DNA from: Harmothoe impar
Lineage: Eukaryota; Annelida; Polychaeta; Phyllodocida; Polynoidae
Direction of reading: 5' to 3'
DNA: 64,000 nucleotides
Assembly (NCBI GenBank): GCA_947462335.1
Contig: OX381707.1
Location: 34,709,618 to 34,773,617, forward strand
How positions within the stretch are numbered: the stretch's first letter is position 1; every line of letters begins with the position of its first letter. The notes under the pieces are model-generated. The model had not been told where the DNA came from, ran no database searches, and was given only the letters and a program-made list of their open reading frames with translations. Of the stretch, positions 13,181-24,625 are shown one piece after another. Position numbers and translations under genes: made by a program.

Positions 13181-13535
13181 TGCACCAATATTGGTATTAC
13201 ATTATCAGCAGTCTTGCTGCTACTACAGATATTGCATATCACAAACAACGGTTAGAGATGAGGAGAAAGAGCTGCCCGGAGGATGGGGGGTGGGGGAGGC
13301 AGCAGGAGAGGTGGGTGTAGTGGGTAGCCTGGCGTAACTGACTGATAGGTCTCGGGCTGGGGCTGGTCGGCCAGCCGTGGCTTGTCGCAGCTATCTCGTG
13401 TGCAGGCCGTGGTCATTTGTTAAATGGACTGGTCAGGAGAGCTCGGCCCTTGATGTCTATCTCTATATCGCGCGCTGCCGCTCAACCTATCTGACCGCCA
13501 CCTATCGGCTATGAGGCACGCACCGCCACACGTCC

Positions 13536-13740
13536 ACATTACTGGTTCCTGCCCAGCACTCATAACACAAACACACACTCATCACACATGCAGCCATTAC
13601 TGGTTCCTGCCCGACCCTTATAACACAAATACACACCCGTCACACACACATATATTACTGGTTCCTTTCTGACCATCAGAACACACACGCCCACACATAC
13701 TGGTTCCTGCCCGACCCTTAATTAATACACATACACACTC
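13536..13740. repeat. Short tandem array, 58-bp unit, about 4 copies
   Basis: The motif actggttcctgcccgac followed by an acacaca-rich spacer starts at 13541, 13599, 13657 and 13699 (steps 58, 58, 42). It begins about 360 bp after the large 58/66-bp array; the sequences are unrelated, so the shared 58-bp step may be coincidence. Confidence 0.85.
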
Positions 13741-14511
13741 ACTCTCATTTGAATGTCTTTCTAGTCTTAACTAGCTCCAGCTCTTAATGATAGAATGTTC
13801 AACTCTGACCTCTGCTACCCTAGTGTAATATCAGGCAGTCACAAGGTCAAACGCTTGAAATTCTTTCTTAACCTAACTGTAAAGAGACGTATATACCAAG
13901 GACACTAATACCCTCTTCTACCTTTATGCGTCATTAGCACTTTACATTATAACCAGGCCATCCTCACCCATCCCCACCCTTCCTAACCACACTATAAAAC
14001 CTCCAGTCCTCCACATATCGACGGCCCACCAAAGACGAGCAATATCAAACAAAAAGAAAGGGCCACTCGAAAAGATAGCGGCACCAATTACTTTTTGCGG
14101 CCACGGCCAACACCACCAATTGAGATTCACACTAAAAGCCGTCCCCTACTGAAGGAAACGAAACCGTTTTTGATATACCATATATTGATCTTGACGTCGG
14201 CGGTCCAATCTTCAATACGCTCCGCCTGCCTCCCCTCCTGACGTTGACGCCTGGGGCCGTGCCGCGTCCCCTTCCTGCACCTTCATGTTACCCCCGGAAG
14301 TGCCCTGACCCCCGGCGTCGATAGCGCTGGCGGCGACCCCTGGCGGGCTATCGGCGGGCGCCGCGCATCTTGTCGCACGCCGGATCGGGGTTTTGCAGGC
14401 GGATCAGACGGCGGGCGGCATCTGACACGCTGCTCATGGTTTATGGCATACAGAGGGCGGCGAGTGGCCGGTCCCATACATCACTCCATACCCCACACTC
14501 CTTAACCCTTT
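13741..14511. other. No recognisable gene
   Basis: Nothing recognised. The part from about 14200 to 14470 is visibly GC- and CpG-rich, with a 64-codon minus frame that has no identifiable family. Confidence 0.5.
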
Positions 14512-14740
14512 AACGGCCGCATAGGGCTTTAATGTGTTATACCCTGGTTGTTATGATGCACGGACGCAGCCCTGGTGATTCTACTACTCACCAGAGCTGC
14601 ATTCATGCATCATGCTTCAGGTGTGTCACAACCCCGTAGGGTCGGCATGATACTTGATTCAAATGTAGCCCTGGTGAGTTACTCGCCAAGGCTACATTCA
14701 TGCATCATGACGACAAAGGCATACTGCATAAAAGCGTTAA
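14512..14740. mobile_element. Family A foldback MITE, copy 2
   Basis: The left end TTAAccctttaacggccgcatag is excellent. The right end aaaagcgTTAA keeps the TTAA flank but has lost the cggccctt segment by a short deletion. Both internal hairpins are visible around gcagccctggtga and gtagccctggtgagttactc. Confidence 0.9.
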
Positions 14741-14850
14741 CACACCACACGTGTGACCTGTGTATACATACTGCTCACCTGTCATCCATCCATCTGTAAG
14801 GTGGCCAAGTATACCTGTAAGTCTCATCCCCACAACCCACCAGCTGCCTC

Positions 14851-15102
14851 TAAGGCCAAAAAAAAATAGGTTTGTTTCAGGTCACCCGAACGACCCTATC
14901 AAAACAGGGCCGACCCTACATTTTTTATGCAATTTTGAGAAAATCTTTGTATTTTTGCCTTTTTTTAATCAAATTTAGGGTCTTCGGAAAGGCGGCCTAG
15001 TACTTTCATGTTTAGAAAAAAAGTTTTAAAAAAAATCCGACCTACCGACCCTACATTTTCTTGCCATGTTACCTGAAACAAACTTCGTTTTTTTTGGCCT
15101 AA
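14851..15102. mobile_element. Family B MITE, copy 2 (full length)
   Basis: The element is 14854-15099, starting ggccaaaaaaaaat-aggtttgtttcaggtca and ending acctgaaacaaacttcg, a T run, then ggcc. It is flanked by TAA at 14851-14853 and 15100-15102. The subterminal cgaccctatcaaaacagggc and its right-hand counterpart are also inverted. It is shorter than copy 1, mainly in the AT-rich centre. Confidence 0.88.
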
Positions 15103-16073
15103 GGCTCCTCACATAAACGCCACACTGACACTTCTCTATTCCTCAAGCCACACCCTGAAACTTATACTCAAAGCAGATGACAAGTCCCTCGATCCTCAAT
15201 CTTATTACAGTGTACTATACATGCACTACATGTCGCATATTAACACATCTTGCCCCAAGTCATTCAATTGGTATCGTTTACACCCCCACATAACGCGAAC
15301 ATAATGCACTGTGTTAATATTGCAATTCAAAAGCATACATCAGAGATTTCAGACTTCCACATTTACATCAAACTTTTTCAGAAAATCAACTTTTCCTTGG
15401 CAACATTTCAAATTCCATGCTATTTCTCTAACATGGAATAAATACAATCTCCCTGAGGGTGGCAACGGTGAACCCTGCAATACATAAATTCTTCTAGGGC
15501 AGCATGTTCCCTATTATCTCATGGCCTCCAAACTGCAGCTGGCCTGGCCTCAGCCTGGGAGACGATAAACCTGGCACAGCCTCGAACCTGCACACCGTAA
15601 CAGCCTTCCCTGCTTGATCAAGATTTAAAGGCGACTGCCTCCTCTGATCGCTTTGGTGGAGATATTAGTGAGAAGATTGAGCGAACGTCTCCGCGTATCG
15701 GGTCCAACGGGGGGCGTAGATCGGGGACAGGGATCGCGGGTTGTAGGGGGTGGGTGTGGGGGAATGGGGGGTGGGGGTTGGGTGGTAGAGACGGGATGGG
15801 GCTGGGGGAGACAGGTAGCAGCAGTAGCCGTTTGTTGTTGGTCTTTTTCTCGTTTTTATGAGGTGGCCGATCTGGAGATAGGTCGGCACCGGATGTAGTC
15901 CCAGCGGAAGCGGAAGTACTCGCGACGTCTGATCCCCGTGTTGGCGGCCGCTTACCTCAAAGATAAATGTTTACTGAGAGACTTTGAGAGAGGGCGGCGC
16001 GACGCGTCTCCTCTGGTGCGCTACTCGGCTTCTGTGTAAGGCTGTGGGAGCACCAGTCCTTGTACAAATCTAT
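15103..16073. other. No supported gene; G-rich patch
   Basis: Mostly unique. The segment from about 15725 to 15810 has many runs of three to six G on the plus strand and could form a quadruplex. The minus-strand frame opposite it is P/T/S-rich because of this composition, so I do not call it. Confidence 0.5.
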
Positions 16074-16397
16074 CTATCTTGGCTGTATATGCACTGACCC
16101 ATCATACCCCAAGGCTCTGATAGTACGCCTTAACTGTTGAAACTTGAGGTGATATCCATTTACATATGACACACATTGTTCAACTGTATGCAGGAATTCC
16201 TTTGAAAGTGAAGAGTTGTATATCTGGATATATACATTCATTCTATGAATAGATACTGCAATAAGTTCAACATAATTTCCATCTTCTAGTTGGGCGTCAT
16301 CATATAGTTTCAGTTTCAGTTTTGTTAATTGCACATCTAGTCCCAGAGGACTTTTTTCTGCGCACACGTAGTTGAAGTTACAATAATATGGTTCAGC
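16074..16397 (-). CDS. Possible coding exon or gene fragment, unknown function
   Basis: This minus-strand frame is open for 107 codons, from just after an in-frame TAG (16398-16400) to a TAG at 16074. There is no ATG near its N-terminal end; the first methionine is roughly halfway along, in HRMNVYIQIYN, and a GTG at 16365-16367 is the only other start-like codon. It differs from other frames here because it lies in non-repetitive, non-GC-rich DNA and its translation has ordinary globular composition: mixed Leu/Val/Ile with charged residues, for example KLKLKLYDDAQLEDGNYVEL and RRTIRALGYDGSVHIQ. I recognise no family and see no transmembrane segment or catalytic motif. Possible acceptor dinucleotides lie at the upstream edge (the TAG itself, or a CAG at 16358-16360), but the pyrimidine tract is weak. 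It could be an exon, a decayed gene or transposon fragment, or a chance frame. Confidence 0.3.
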   Translation of the reverse strand, partial: AEPYYCNFNYVCAEKSPLGLDVQLTKLKLKLYDDAQLEDGNYVELIAVSIHRMNVYIQIYNSSLSKEFLHTVEQCVSYVNGYHLKFQQLRRTIRALGYDGSVHIQPR

Positions 16398-16400
16398 CTA

Positions 16401-17268
16401 CATTGCTCTTTAGATATGCTCCAGCGATGGTGTTTTGTACAATAAGAACATATTATAACGTCATGACTTATAACTTATGCAAAATAGCAGACAATATAGA
16501 TCTGTCCATTCCATTGCCACCAACACAAACTAATTATCACTTATTTATTTAGATTTTAAAAGTTAAGGGTTGTCCTTCTCTCCATTCACTGAAAGAACAC
16601 ACTTAAAAACACTCATCTATTTAGGTTATAGACTGTCCGAGTAACAACTAATTCCTGAAAGTTACAGACATTGTAATCTTTTATTATCTTAGCCTTAAGA
16701 AGAGTAATAACTTATTTAGTCTCGACGCACATAACGTGTCTCACTAAGAATTCTATCCACTACTCGTGTCCTCGGTAGCTTACCGCAGGGCTATTTTGCA
16801 TAGAAAGCGGTCGGAGTCGGGTCTCTGGGGTTACGGTGACAAGGGTCGCAGGTAGGGGGACTGGGGTCGGGGTAGGTTGGGGAGGCAGGCTATGGAGGTG
16901 ACCTGGCGCCTCTGCGGGTAAACTTGATGGATAGATGGGTAGACGGGGCGTCGGGCGCAGTGACAATAATGTGGTTATTCCTATGCATCCAGTGGGGCCG
17001 GCGCCGGACGTCCACTTGGCCGGGGGAGAAGCTGGCATCTTGCAGAGGCTGTGCTAGATAGGGTGGGAGTAGGGTAGGGGTGCTAAAGCTGTCATATTCC
17101 ATTTAGTCCTCTCCCAGACAGAGACACCGCCTGCCCACTGCATATAAACAATAGCCCTTAGCGTGCTGCTGTGGCAGGTGTCTGCTCTGATGGTAGTCTT
17201 GTGCAGACAAATGTCATGGATAACTTTGTTCACCCACTAGTACCGAAGTCCTTGCTAGTGTGGTAATC
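16401..17268. other. No recognisable gene or repeat
   Basis: Unique sequence, AT-rich to about 16.74 kb and GC-rich after that. No RNA gene, exon border pair or dispersed element was recognised. Confidence 0.5.
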
Positions 17269-17480
17269 TAACCCTCTGAGCACTGTGCTGAAATGGTGTA
17301 TAAATATACCCCTGTCAAGTCTACTCGCCAGGGTTGCATACATGCATCATGTCCACCCTTTGGGCTGTTTCAATCCCAAAGGGTCGGCATTATGCTTGAC
17401 TGCAGCACTTTCAAGTCATTCACCAGGGCTGCCTTCGTGCATTATGGCGACAAAGGGCAAACTGCTTTGGTGAGGCAGGC
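17269..17480. mobile_element. Family A foldback MITE, copy 3 (decayed)
   Basis: The left end taaccctctgagcactgtgc is diverged. The internal blocks actcgccagggttgcatacatgcatcatg, ccaaagggtcggcattatgctt and caccagggctgccttcgtgc are in family order. The right terminal inverted repeat is lost or unrecognisable after gcgacaaagggc. Confidence 0.75.
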
Positions 17481-20400
17481 CACACTAGAGCCAGGTGCCT
17501 ATATTCTACACAGACAGCACATTGCGGCCTCGTTCTCAGAGTCAGTCGTCAGCAATTGGGGCTTTCTGTAGTTGAGACCTGGTACCAACTTTAATACTGG
17601 TCATTACTAAAACCTCAATGCCTGCAGACTTTGTGGACTTTTCAGGCCACCAACAACACATTTTAATCCCAATAAATGCTGTGTAGACTATCCTCCAAGT
17701 CCTGCCAGACTGGCACCACAACATGAGTCAATAACAGTTTGGGAAACTTTTCATTGCGGGGCACTGACCCCAGACAAAGAGAGCCGTGACTCCTCCTCCC
17801 AGCCCCCCACCCTGAATCCTCACTTCCAATTCAACATCTTTGAGCAGTCTGGCCATCAGCCCATTTCCAATCCCAGGCTTGAATCACCGCACACACTACC
17901 CCCTCGTCCTCCTGCCCCTCCTGTGTCCCCTGCCCCTCCCAGATCAAGGTCGGCAGTAAGTCGGGGGGCCCAGGGATAATCCGATTGGACCAATCGTGAA
18001 CTTTTGCGGCAGGGGACAGATCTTAACGTTTTGGTCATTAGTAGGGAGGAGAGCGCACGGGGGCCTAGACTGACCACATGGCCAAGGTAACCGGCCCCAC
18101 CATCCAAGGTGACCGCACGTCGCCTGCAACGCCCACATCACCCTAATGAAGGAAATCTATCAAAGAAAAGGAATTTTCTCCAAATTGATTGAATGGTTGA
18201 ACAAGGAAGCCCACTTTGAAGGGCCAATCAGTAGGATACATCGGCCATGAATCACGAGGCCTGCTGGTCAAGCCGCAGGGTGGCAGCACTGTTAGCCTTG
18301 GAACTTACCTATTGGGAGGGACCAAGACTGTGGCAAGCCAAATGTTCACTCGCGATGTCTAAGCTTAAAACTTTGATATAAAAGTTTTAAATGTTTTCAT
18401 AAGTTTCAAGGCTAGATATCAGTTTTAAACTTTTGATATTCAGTATCAGTTGTCATGTTCGATATTGGAATTTTGATATCTGGTATCAGAGTTCCATGTT
18501 TGATACCGGTATCAATTCTAGAAACTAATATCAAATCAAAATCAAATCTAGAACTCTGATATTAGGGGTGGACATATGGCTTGCCATAGGAGGCCGTAGA
18601 GGTCTGGGTAGTTAGTTCTGATGAGTGAGACCAACTCGACGTAAAGAATCAAACAGTTACTCATGATAGAAGACCAACCTCTAAACAAGTATACACTGTT
18701 AGAAGTTAATGTAGCTGACCAGTAGAATCTACTGTAGATTCACGGTATTTATATCGTAACATGGTCAGTAGAATATACTGTTGGTTTAAAGTATCAAAGG
18801 ACGTATTTTGGTTTCACTATTTACATCCTAGGCGTGCCATGGCTGCCAAACGTCAAAAACGCTTTTTCTTCCAAGGACAAAACGTTAACTTCCAAAATTG
18901 CCAACAGAGTCTAAAATTGCTTTGAGTATGAAACAAAGAAGCGGTTATCTATTGGCGACAACAAGGTGTAGCATACATGGCGGTGACCATGCGGACAGGT
19001 TTGATGTTTTTTATTTGGGGAGGCCATGTTATCGGGGGCCACTCACGGCACATTTTGCAGATCTGCTCTGCCCGCCTCCCTCCAGGGGGCGTCGGTGTTA
19101 ATTAACTCTGGGGCAGGGCGTGGCCGGCCTCCGGGTGCTGCCCCCGCCCCCTGCCCTGGAGGAGGCGGTGGGGTAGCCGCAGCCTCTACCTGTAGTCTCC
19201 AATCAGCCGCCATGCGCCCTTATAGACAATAGCCCCTGACAGTGGCCACATCCCATGTACCACCCCCGGCCGCCGCCACGACCTGTTTCCATGGAAATGG
19301 AGGTCATCTGGGTTGACCCGGGTTCGCAGGTCGTGATGGGATGGGGCGAACGAGGATATTTGAGGTCTAGGGCTTGATGACGTCATGGGGTGATTGATAT
19401 TTGGAGGTCGGGGTCGGCTGCTTGGTTATGCCTCCCCCTGCTGGTGCCGAGGGTGATGGGGGCTGACCCGGCCGGGTCGCTGCGTCTTACACTAGACGTC
19501 CAGCCGCCCTGCCCTCCGTCCGTCTTCTACTCTGGATAAATCACGGCCCCTCACACTACACTTTGGGCCAATAAGTGTGTGTTCCTGCAAGTGGCTATGG
19601 TCTGTAATAGACACTAGACGCTATTCCAAAAGGCTGAAAATATCCATATGTTGGAATACAATGGCCTCTAATCAGAGATAAGAAACATGTCAAGGCTGTG
19701 AGCTTTTAGCCTTATGATCTCAAATATCAAGCAGCAATGTATAGCTTGATAATTAAAGACTTATGTCAACATACCAGATATAATTGATGGAGAACAGTTG
19801 TTTCTTGTACAATACATGTCATTTCAAAGTCAGAAATAACTTAATTACACTGAATGGAAACCAGATGAAATGGCATTGGACGCTTTAGCCACCTTTGCCA
19901 TTCCACTAGTTCTAGTGACACTATTAAACCAACATACAGCTGGCACCTGCCCCCCCCCCCCAGAAGTCGCCCTGTAATAAGGCCTTGGCCTTGGCGAATT
20001 TTCAATGCCACCCCCCCCCCCCTCACCCTCCCCTTACCTACAAGTGATATCAATGCTTTAAAAGAAGAATGGGTCTGTATGTCGAGGTACCTGCAAGCTG
20101 AATAGATGGATGAGTAAATCCTGGACAACATTACAGTCGTTTCCTGTATTAATGTACAGTATAGGTGGATTATTCTGCTTGGTAATACAGCATGTGCTCA
20201 GCCACCACTCGACCACTAGCTCCATCTGCCGCTGCTACTGGATCCCTCAGTCAGGGGTCTAGCTACCACCCCATGCCTACATCTGGTATGTTGGCATGAG
20301 ATATCAAGGCTGCAGTACATGCATAGGGCTACCTAGACAGCGGCCCCCTGGCATGTGTCCTTGGACATGGTTCCATTTATAGGTTGGAGGAGCTTGCAGC

Positions 20401-20559
20401 ATGTAACACTGAGCAGATGCTGCTGTCACTGCCCCCCCCCCCCCTACAGAAATAGCCTTCACCTCCTCTAACCCCCCCCCCCCCCCCACCAAACACACAC
20501 ACACACACCCGACACCAGCACTCACCTGGCGCCACCTGGGGACAAGGGACCCCCTTCCT
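17481..20559. other. No supported gene; contains a GATAT-rich block
   Basis: Nothing recognised as coding. From about 18365 to 18560 the sequence is AT-rich and repeatedly uses gatat/atatc with short inverted pieces such as gataccggtatc. C runs of 12, 12, 14 and 16 lie at 19950, 20011, 20432 and 20472, the last followed by a short (CA)n. Confidence 0.5.
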
Positions 20560-20645
20560 GATCACGTGACACCCACGTCACCAACATGGGGCACGTCACG
20601 TCAAACATGGCCGCCAAACAAAATGGCCGCCGCCGCTGCTGCTGC
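20560..20645. promoter_or_regulatory. Candidate promoter-like cluster: E-box, CRE-like and twin YY1 sites
   Basis: gatcacgtgac (about 20560-20570) is a strong CACGTG E-box, and cacccacgtcacc and cacgtcacgtca are CRE-like TGACG sites. aaacatggccgcc (from 20603) and aaaatggccgccg (from 20620) both fit the YY1 consensus AANATGGCNGCC. Such clusters are typical of metazoan housekeeping promoters, but no first exon is recognised nearby, so the function is inference. Confidence 0.35.
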
Positions 20646-20745
20646 GGCATGGGGAGGAGTGGGGCAGACACTGGAGGAGGAGGTTGGTGGGGGGTAGCGG
20701 AATGTGAGAGCCGCTCATGACGCTGCCCGTTAAGCTGGCTATGTT

Positions 20746-21002
20746 TTAACCCTTTAAGGGCCGCAGAATACTTTAATATGTTATCTCGTTGGTCGCCATG
20801 ATGCATGGATGTAGCACTGGCGAGTAACTCGCCGGGGTTGCAATCAAGCATCATGCCGACCCTATGGGTTTGATACATTCCCGTAGGGTCGGCATGATAT
20901 ATGATTACAGCACTGGTGAGTTACTCGCCAGAGCTGCATTCATACATCATAATGACCAGAGGCATAACAAATTAAAACAATATTCGACCATTAAAGGGTT
21001 AA
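20746..21002. mobile_element. Family A foldback MITE, copy 4 (intact TTAA ends)
   Basis: TTAAccctttaagggccgcag is at the left and gaccattaaagggTTAA at the right, so both TTAA flanks and the terminal inverted repeats survive. Two inner hairpins are clear: ggcgagtaactcgcc on the left, and ggtgagttactcgcc on the right. The central loop is the inverted pair atgccgaccctatggg / cccgtagggtcggcat. This is one of the best reference copies. Confidence 0.93.
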
Positions 21003-22483
21003 CCGCTGCATCCGTTATTGTTCAAGCTACGCCATGTGTTTTATGTTTGTATCCAGGTTCGGCAGCGTCCATGGATGCGCCTTTCACGTATGATTAATTA
21101 AAACAAAACATGATCTAGACATGAAAAGCGTCTCGGCCCTTTACTATCATTAGTTGTAGAGCCCTCCTACCACGGCGTTATCTATTCTAGCAATTTGATT
21201 TGATTTTAGTTTTTGTTTTTGGGAGAGTAAATCGAAATTCACATCAACCGTGTTTGAGCTTGGAATGTGCGTCTATTTATGCGGATCTAGGATGATGACT
21301 AGTACAGTGATCAGGATCTGAACAGGAATATTCAAGCAAGCCTTCTGAAGCTTTCTATCTGGTGCAATACGTTAGGATCGTCTTCTACTCACCCTTCTGA
21401 CATTTCAATTTCTCCTCACCGCCCCCCCCCCCCCCCCACACACACACATTGACTGCGTAATGTCAGTCAGCTTGGCCACTTCCCTGGGACCACACCCGCG
21501 GCCAAATATCAACAAAAAATGGGCATTAAAAATCAGAAAAGGAATGGGGACGAAATCCAGTTCGCTTAAAACATTGTGCAAATGCGTCGGCGAAAACAAA
21601 CCAGCAGCGGTGGGGGTACCCACACGGGACTACTGCCACCAACCTTTTGCAGCATTAACATTAACAACATCCCACCCCTCCCCTAACTCCCCCTATCTCA
21701 CAACACCCATCCAGACCTCCTCCCCAACAAGCAAGCCCAGCCAGCCTAACTCAATGGCCTAGGACTATCTCCCGTGGAAATCTGGCGTTGTCGGAGTGTA
21801 TTTCCACAATGGATAGATCCCAACTCTAAACAATTACCGTTGTAAAACTCTATCGGTTTTTGGTGTGACAAGACGCTTTTAGTGGGGGTGGCCCGATCCG
21901 CTGGGCTATTAGGCGCTGCCGGCTGCGGCTGGGGTGGTCTGCCACCACGAGCCTGCTTTTAGGCTGTCAGTGGCTTGCATCATAGGCCGGGCCGCCCGAC
22001 CCATTTGCGATTCCCGAGGGCATTCGCCACATTACGCCGATAGAATATCATTAGCCGCGGGGATTGTCAACTATTTGAAGATGGGGAATACGTAAACACA
22101 GCCTTGTCTCTGGTAGATAACGGCCGGGGTCTGGGAGTGTTTGTGTAGGATAAGACTAGGGCTTGTTGTAGCGATTTAGGTGGTTTAGTTAGTCCGTGGC
22201 TTCTATGGTCAGGTCAAGGTATAGGCCACTAGCAGTGGAATACATTTTAGACCAATGGATAAGTCCCTCAATTCACTGCGGCCATCTTAGAGTGCATTAT
22301 GTAACAACTGTTCCCCATCGCGATGGCCGTTATCAGTGCCTCTATTACCAGTTGTACCCCAACAATGCATGGCCATTACAGCTGAGGCAGCCGTATCTGA
22401 AATAGGGATCATGCAAGAGATGATAAGTGAGTTGGAAACTCTTGTATATGTAGGACACAGGGCTCATGTATACTGTACTTCTA
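21003..22483. other. No recognisable gene
   Basis: A 16-C run at 21422-21437 leads into (CA)n. The remainder is unique with only short frames. Confidence 0.5.
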
Positions 22484-22859
22484 TTAACCCTATATGGACG
22501 GCATGTTGCTAAAAGATGACATTTGTCATGATGCACCAATGCAGCCCCGGCGCGTAACTCACCGGTGAATAACTCACCAGTGCTGCATTGGTGTATCATG
22601 CCGACCTATCGGGAGTGTCTCGATCCCATAGGGTCGGCATGATGCTTGAATGGCCTTGTTGGTATGATGCATGATTGCATTCCTTGTGAGTAACTCGCAA
22701 GTCTTGCATTCAAGCACCATACTTACCTAATACACCCCTCAACAGTCGGCATGGTACATGAATGGAGAGCTAGTAAGTTACTCGCCAGGGCTGCATTCAT
22801 GCATCATAACGACCAAGGGCATGATGCATTAAGGCATTATGCCGTCCGTAAAGGGTTAA
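22484..22859. mobile_element. Family A foldback MITE, copy 5 (376 bp, expanded)
   Basis: TTAAccctatatggacggcat and ccgtccgtaaagggTTAA mark the two ends. The interior has three gagtaactcgc-type hairpins instead of two (around 22560, 22695 and 22775) and a second centre-like block ending gtcggcatggtaca. It appears to be an internal duplication of one hairpin, or a copy inserted within a copy. Confidence 0.88.
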
Positions 22860-23040
22860 ACAAGGGGGGAGCGCAGGCGGCAGGCTGTAGGGCCTGCTAA
22901 TGACTCTAGAACAATGCAGTGGGTGTGTGTGTGTGTGTGTGTGGGAGGGAAGCAGGAGGCTGCTTGCTACATGCCCCTGTCGTGTTCTACTGCGTGTAGA
23001 AACACATGCCCCCACAGACATGCCAGCCACAATGACATTA

Positions 23041-23074
23041 CTGGGTGGGGTGGGGGTGGGGGTGGGGGCGGGGG
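23041..23074 (+). other. Candidate G-quadruplex
   Basis: Six runs of three to six G are separated by single T or C bases (gggtggggtgggggtggggg and continuing). Short loops of one base favour a very stable quadruplex on the plus strand. Confidence 0.7.
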
Positions 23075-23227
23075 GCTTTTCCCTCATGGGGACGACACTG
23101 TTATATGGCGCAGCACCATGCGTTCTGTAGGATGTCAGAAAACTCTCGGTTTGATGGTGCATATACCTGCATGTATTTTTCATAGATACGTATATAACGT
23201 CATCACGTCAATAGATTGCTGGTAAAT

Positions 23228-23330
23228 ACTTGTAAATGACAGGTATATGGTATACATGACAGGTATATGGTACATATGTATACATAACAGGTACATGGAA
23301 TACTGTATACAGGACAGGTATGTGGTATGC
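23228..23330. repeat. Short degenerate tandem repeat, about 20 bp unit
   Basis: The motif gacaggtatatggtatac recurs about five times with variation (aacaggtacatggaatac, gacaggtatgtggtatgc). Confidence 0.75.
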
Positions 23331-24401
23331 ATCTTCTTTCCATATACATTTCATGTTGTCATGCAACTGGTAATAACATTCACTTCATCCCATCCTCCCT
23401 TATGCAACATGATTACACGCACATTCATACACTGACATACAGACAGTTTGTTCTCAGTCCTAAAATCTTGATAATAAAACGGTGTTTCATCCTAGATGCC
23501 TACACCTTGCCTACAAATGTTCTCCAAGCAGCCTGAAGCTTCTGACAGTGCTAAGGTTTCCAGTTATTTTATAACATACTGCAGCAGTATCAACCCTAAT
23601 AACGACAGGTCTATATGTATTGCTACACTGCAGTTATGAGCCGTTTTGATTCGACTTAACATTTGTTGACTAATGGAAAGGGGTTGGAGACGGCCAACAT
23701 AATGGCTCCGAAAATACTCCCATCTTGGATTGACTGCGGTTGAGCTGGGACGGAAAGGATGGGCCCAGTATTTGATTTGCCAACATATTGGATTCGCTTG
23801 ATTCGTCTGCTTTAAAGCAGTCTTTGTGTTGCTAATGGCATTGGGGCAGTTGGCAACGTCACTTTCTGAGGATTGGCGAATTAAGAACTCGAAATGGAAC
23901 ATAAGCCACTGCACATACAACCAATATGCATAATTACCTCAGTAAATACAGAAAGATAACAGATGAGATCCGACACCAGCGTAATTATTTGTTGGTATTT
24001 TTAAGTGACAATTTTATCTGCTTGATTGCAAACACTACCTAATATCAGAGGGAACATTTCTAATGGCTGCTGGGGTCTGGGTAGTTTTAAGCAAATAATG
24101 CCGGCGTTATTACGCAGGCTGAGGAGGATGGCAAACAGTGGCTTAGACAAGCACCACACTAATACAAGTAGGCAGAAACCCGATCTTAATGTCCTGCCTC
24201 AGCTTCCAGCGCCGCCCCTACAACACTACCCCAGCACGCTCCTCCCACATCAGCCCCCCCCCCTCCTCCAGTACCTACCCCACCTGTCTCTGTCTACCTT
24301 CTACCCTAACCACACTAACTCAACCCCCTCCTACTCCTCCCACTAGGTGGTATAGCGTAACCACAGGCACTCCCCTCAATACTTCATCCTTTCCTGATTT
24401 A

Positions 24402-24625
24402 TCCGGCCATCTCTCCAAGTAGCCCCCGTCATCTATATTATTCCCGCCATCTCTCGCAGTACTCCAGCCATATCACTCCTAGTAGTCCCGCCATCCCTCG
24501 CAGTACTCTTATCATATCTCCGTCATTTTTCTCAGTACTCCCGTCATCTCTCTCTTAGTAATCCCGCCATCTTTCTAAAACAGTATTGCCGCCATCCCCT
24601 TCCTAAGTACCCCCACCATCTCCCC
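24402..24625. repeat. Degenerate pyrimidine-rich array, about 25-30 bp unit
   Basis: The motif cccgccatctctcgcagtac with variants (cccgtcatctctctcttagt, ccagccatatcactcctagt) occurs about seven times. Confidence 0.7.

Noticed and set aside
11928..13337. 469-codon plus-strand open frame (and 425 and 359 codons in the other frames)
   Set aside because: All three frames are open because the 58/66-bp repeat has no stop codon. The step is not a multiple of three, so no protein periodicity is kept.
14512..14740. Family A copies read at first as structured RNA genes because of cloverleaf-like folding
   Set aside because: TTAA flanks, terminal inverted repeats and 15 dispersed decayed copies fit a MITE better than an RNA gene family.
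23564..23920. 118-codon minus-strand frame near the middle of the window, tested as a downstream TIA-1 exon
   Set aside because: Contains none of the RRM2 or RRM3 signatures (FVGDL, KGYGFV) and no matching splice borders.
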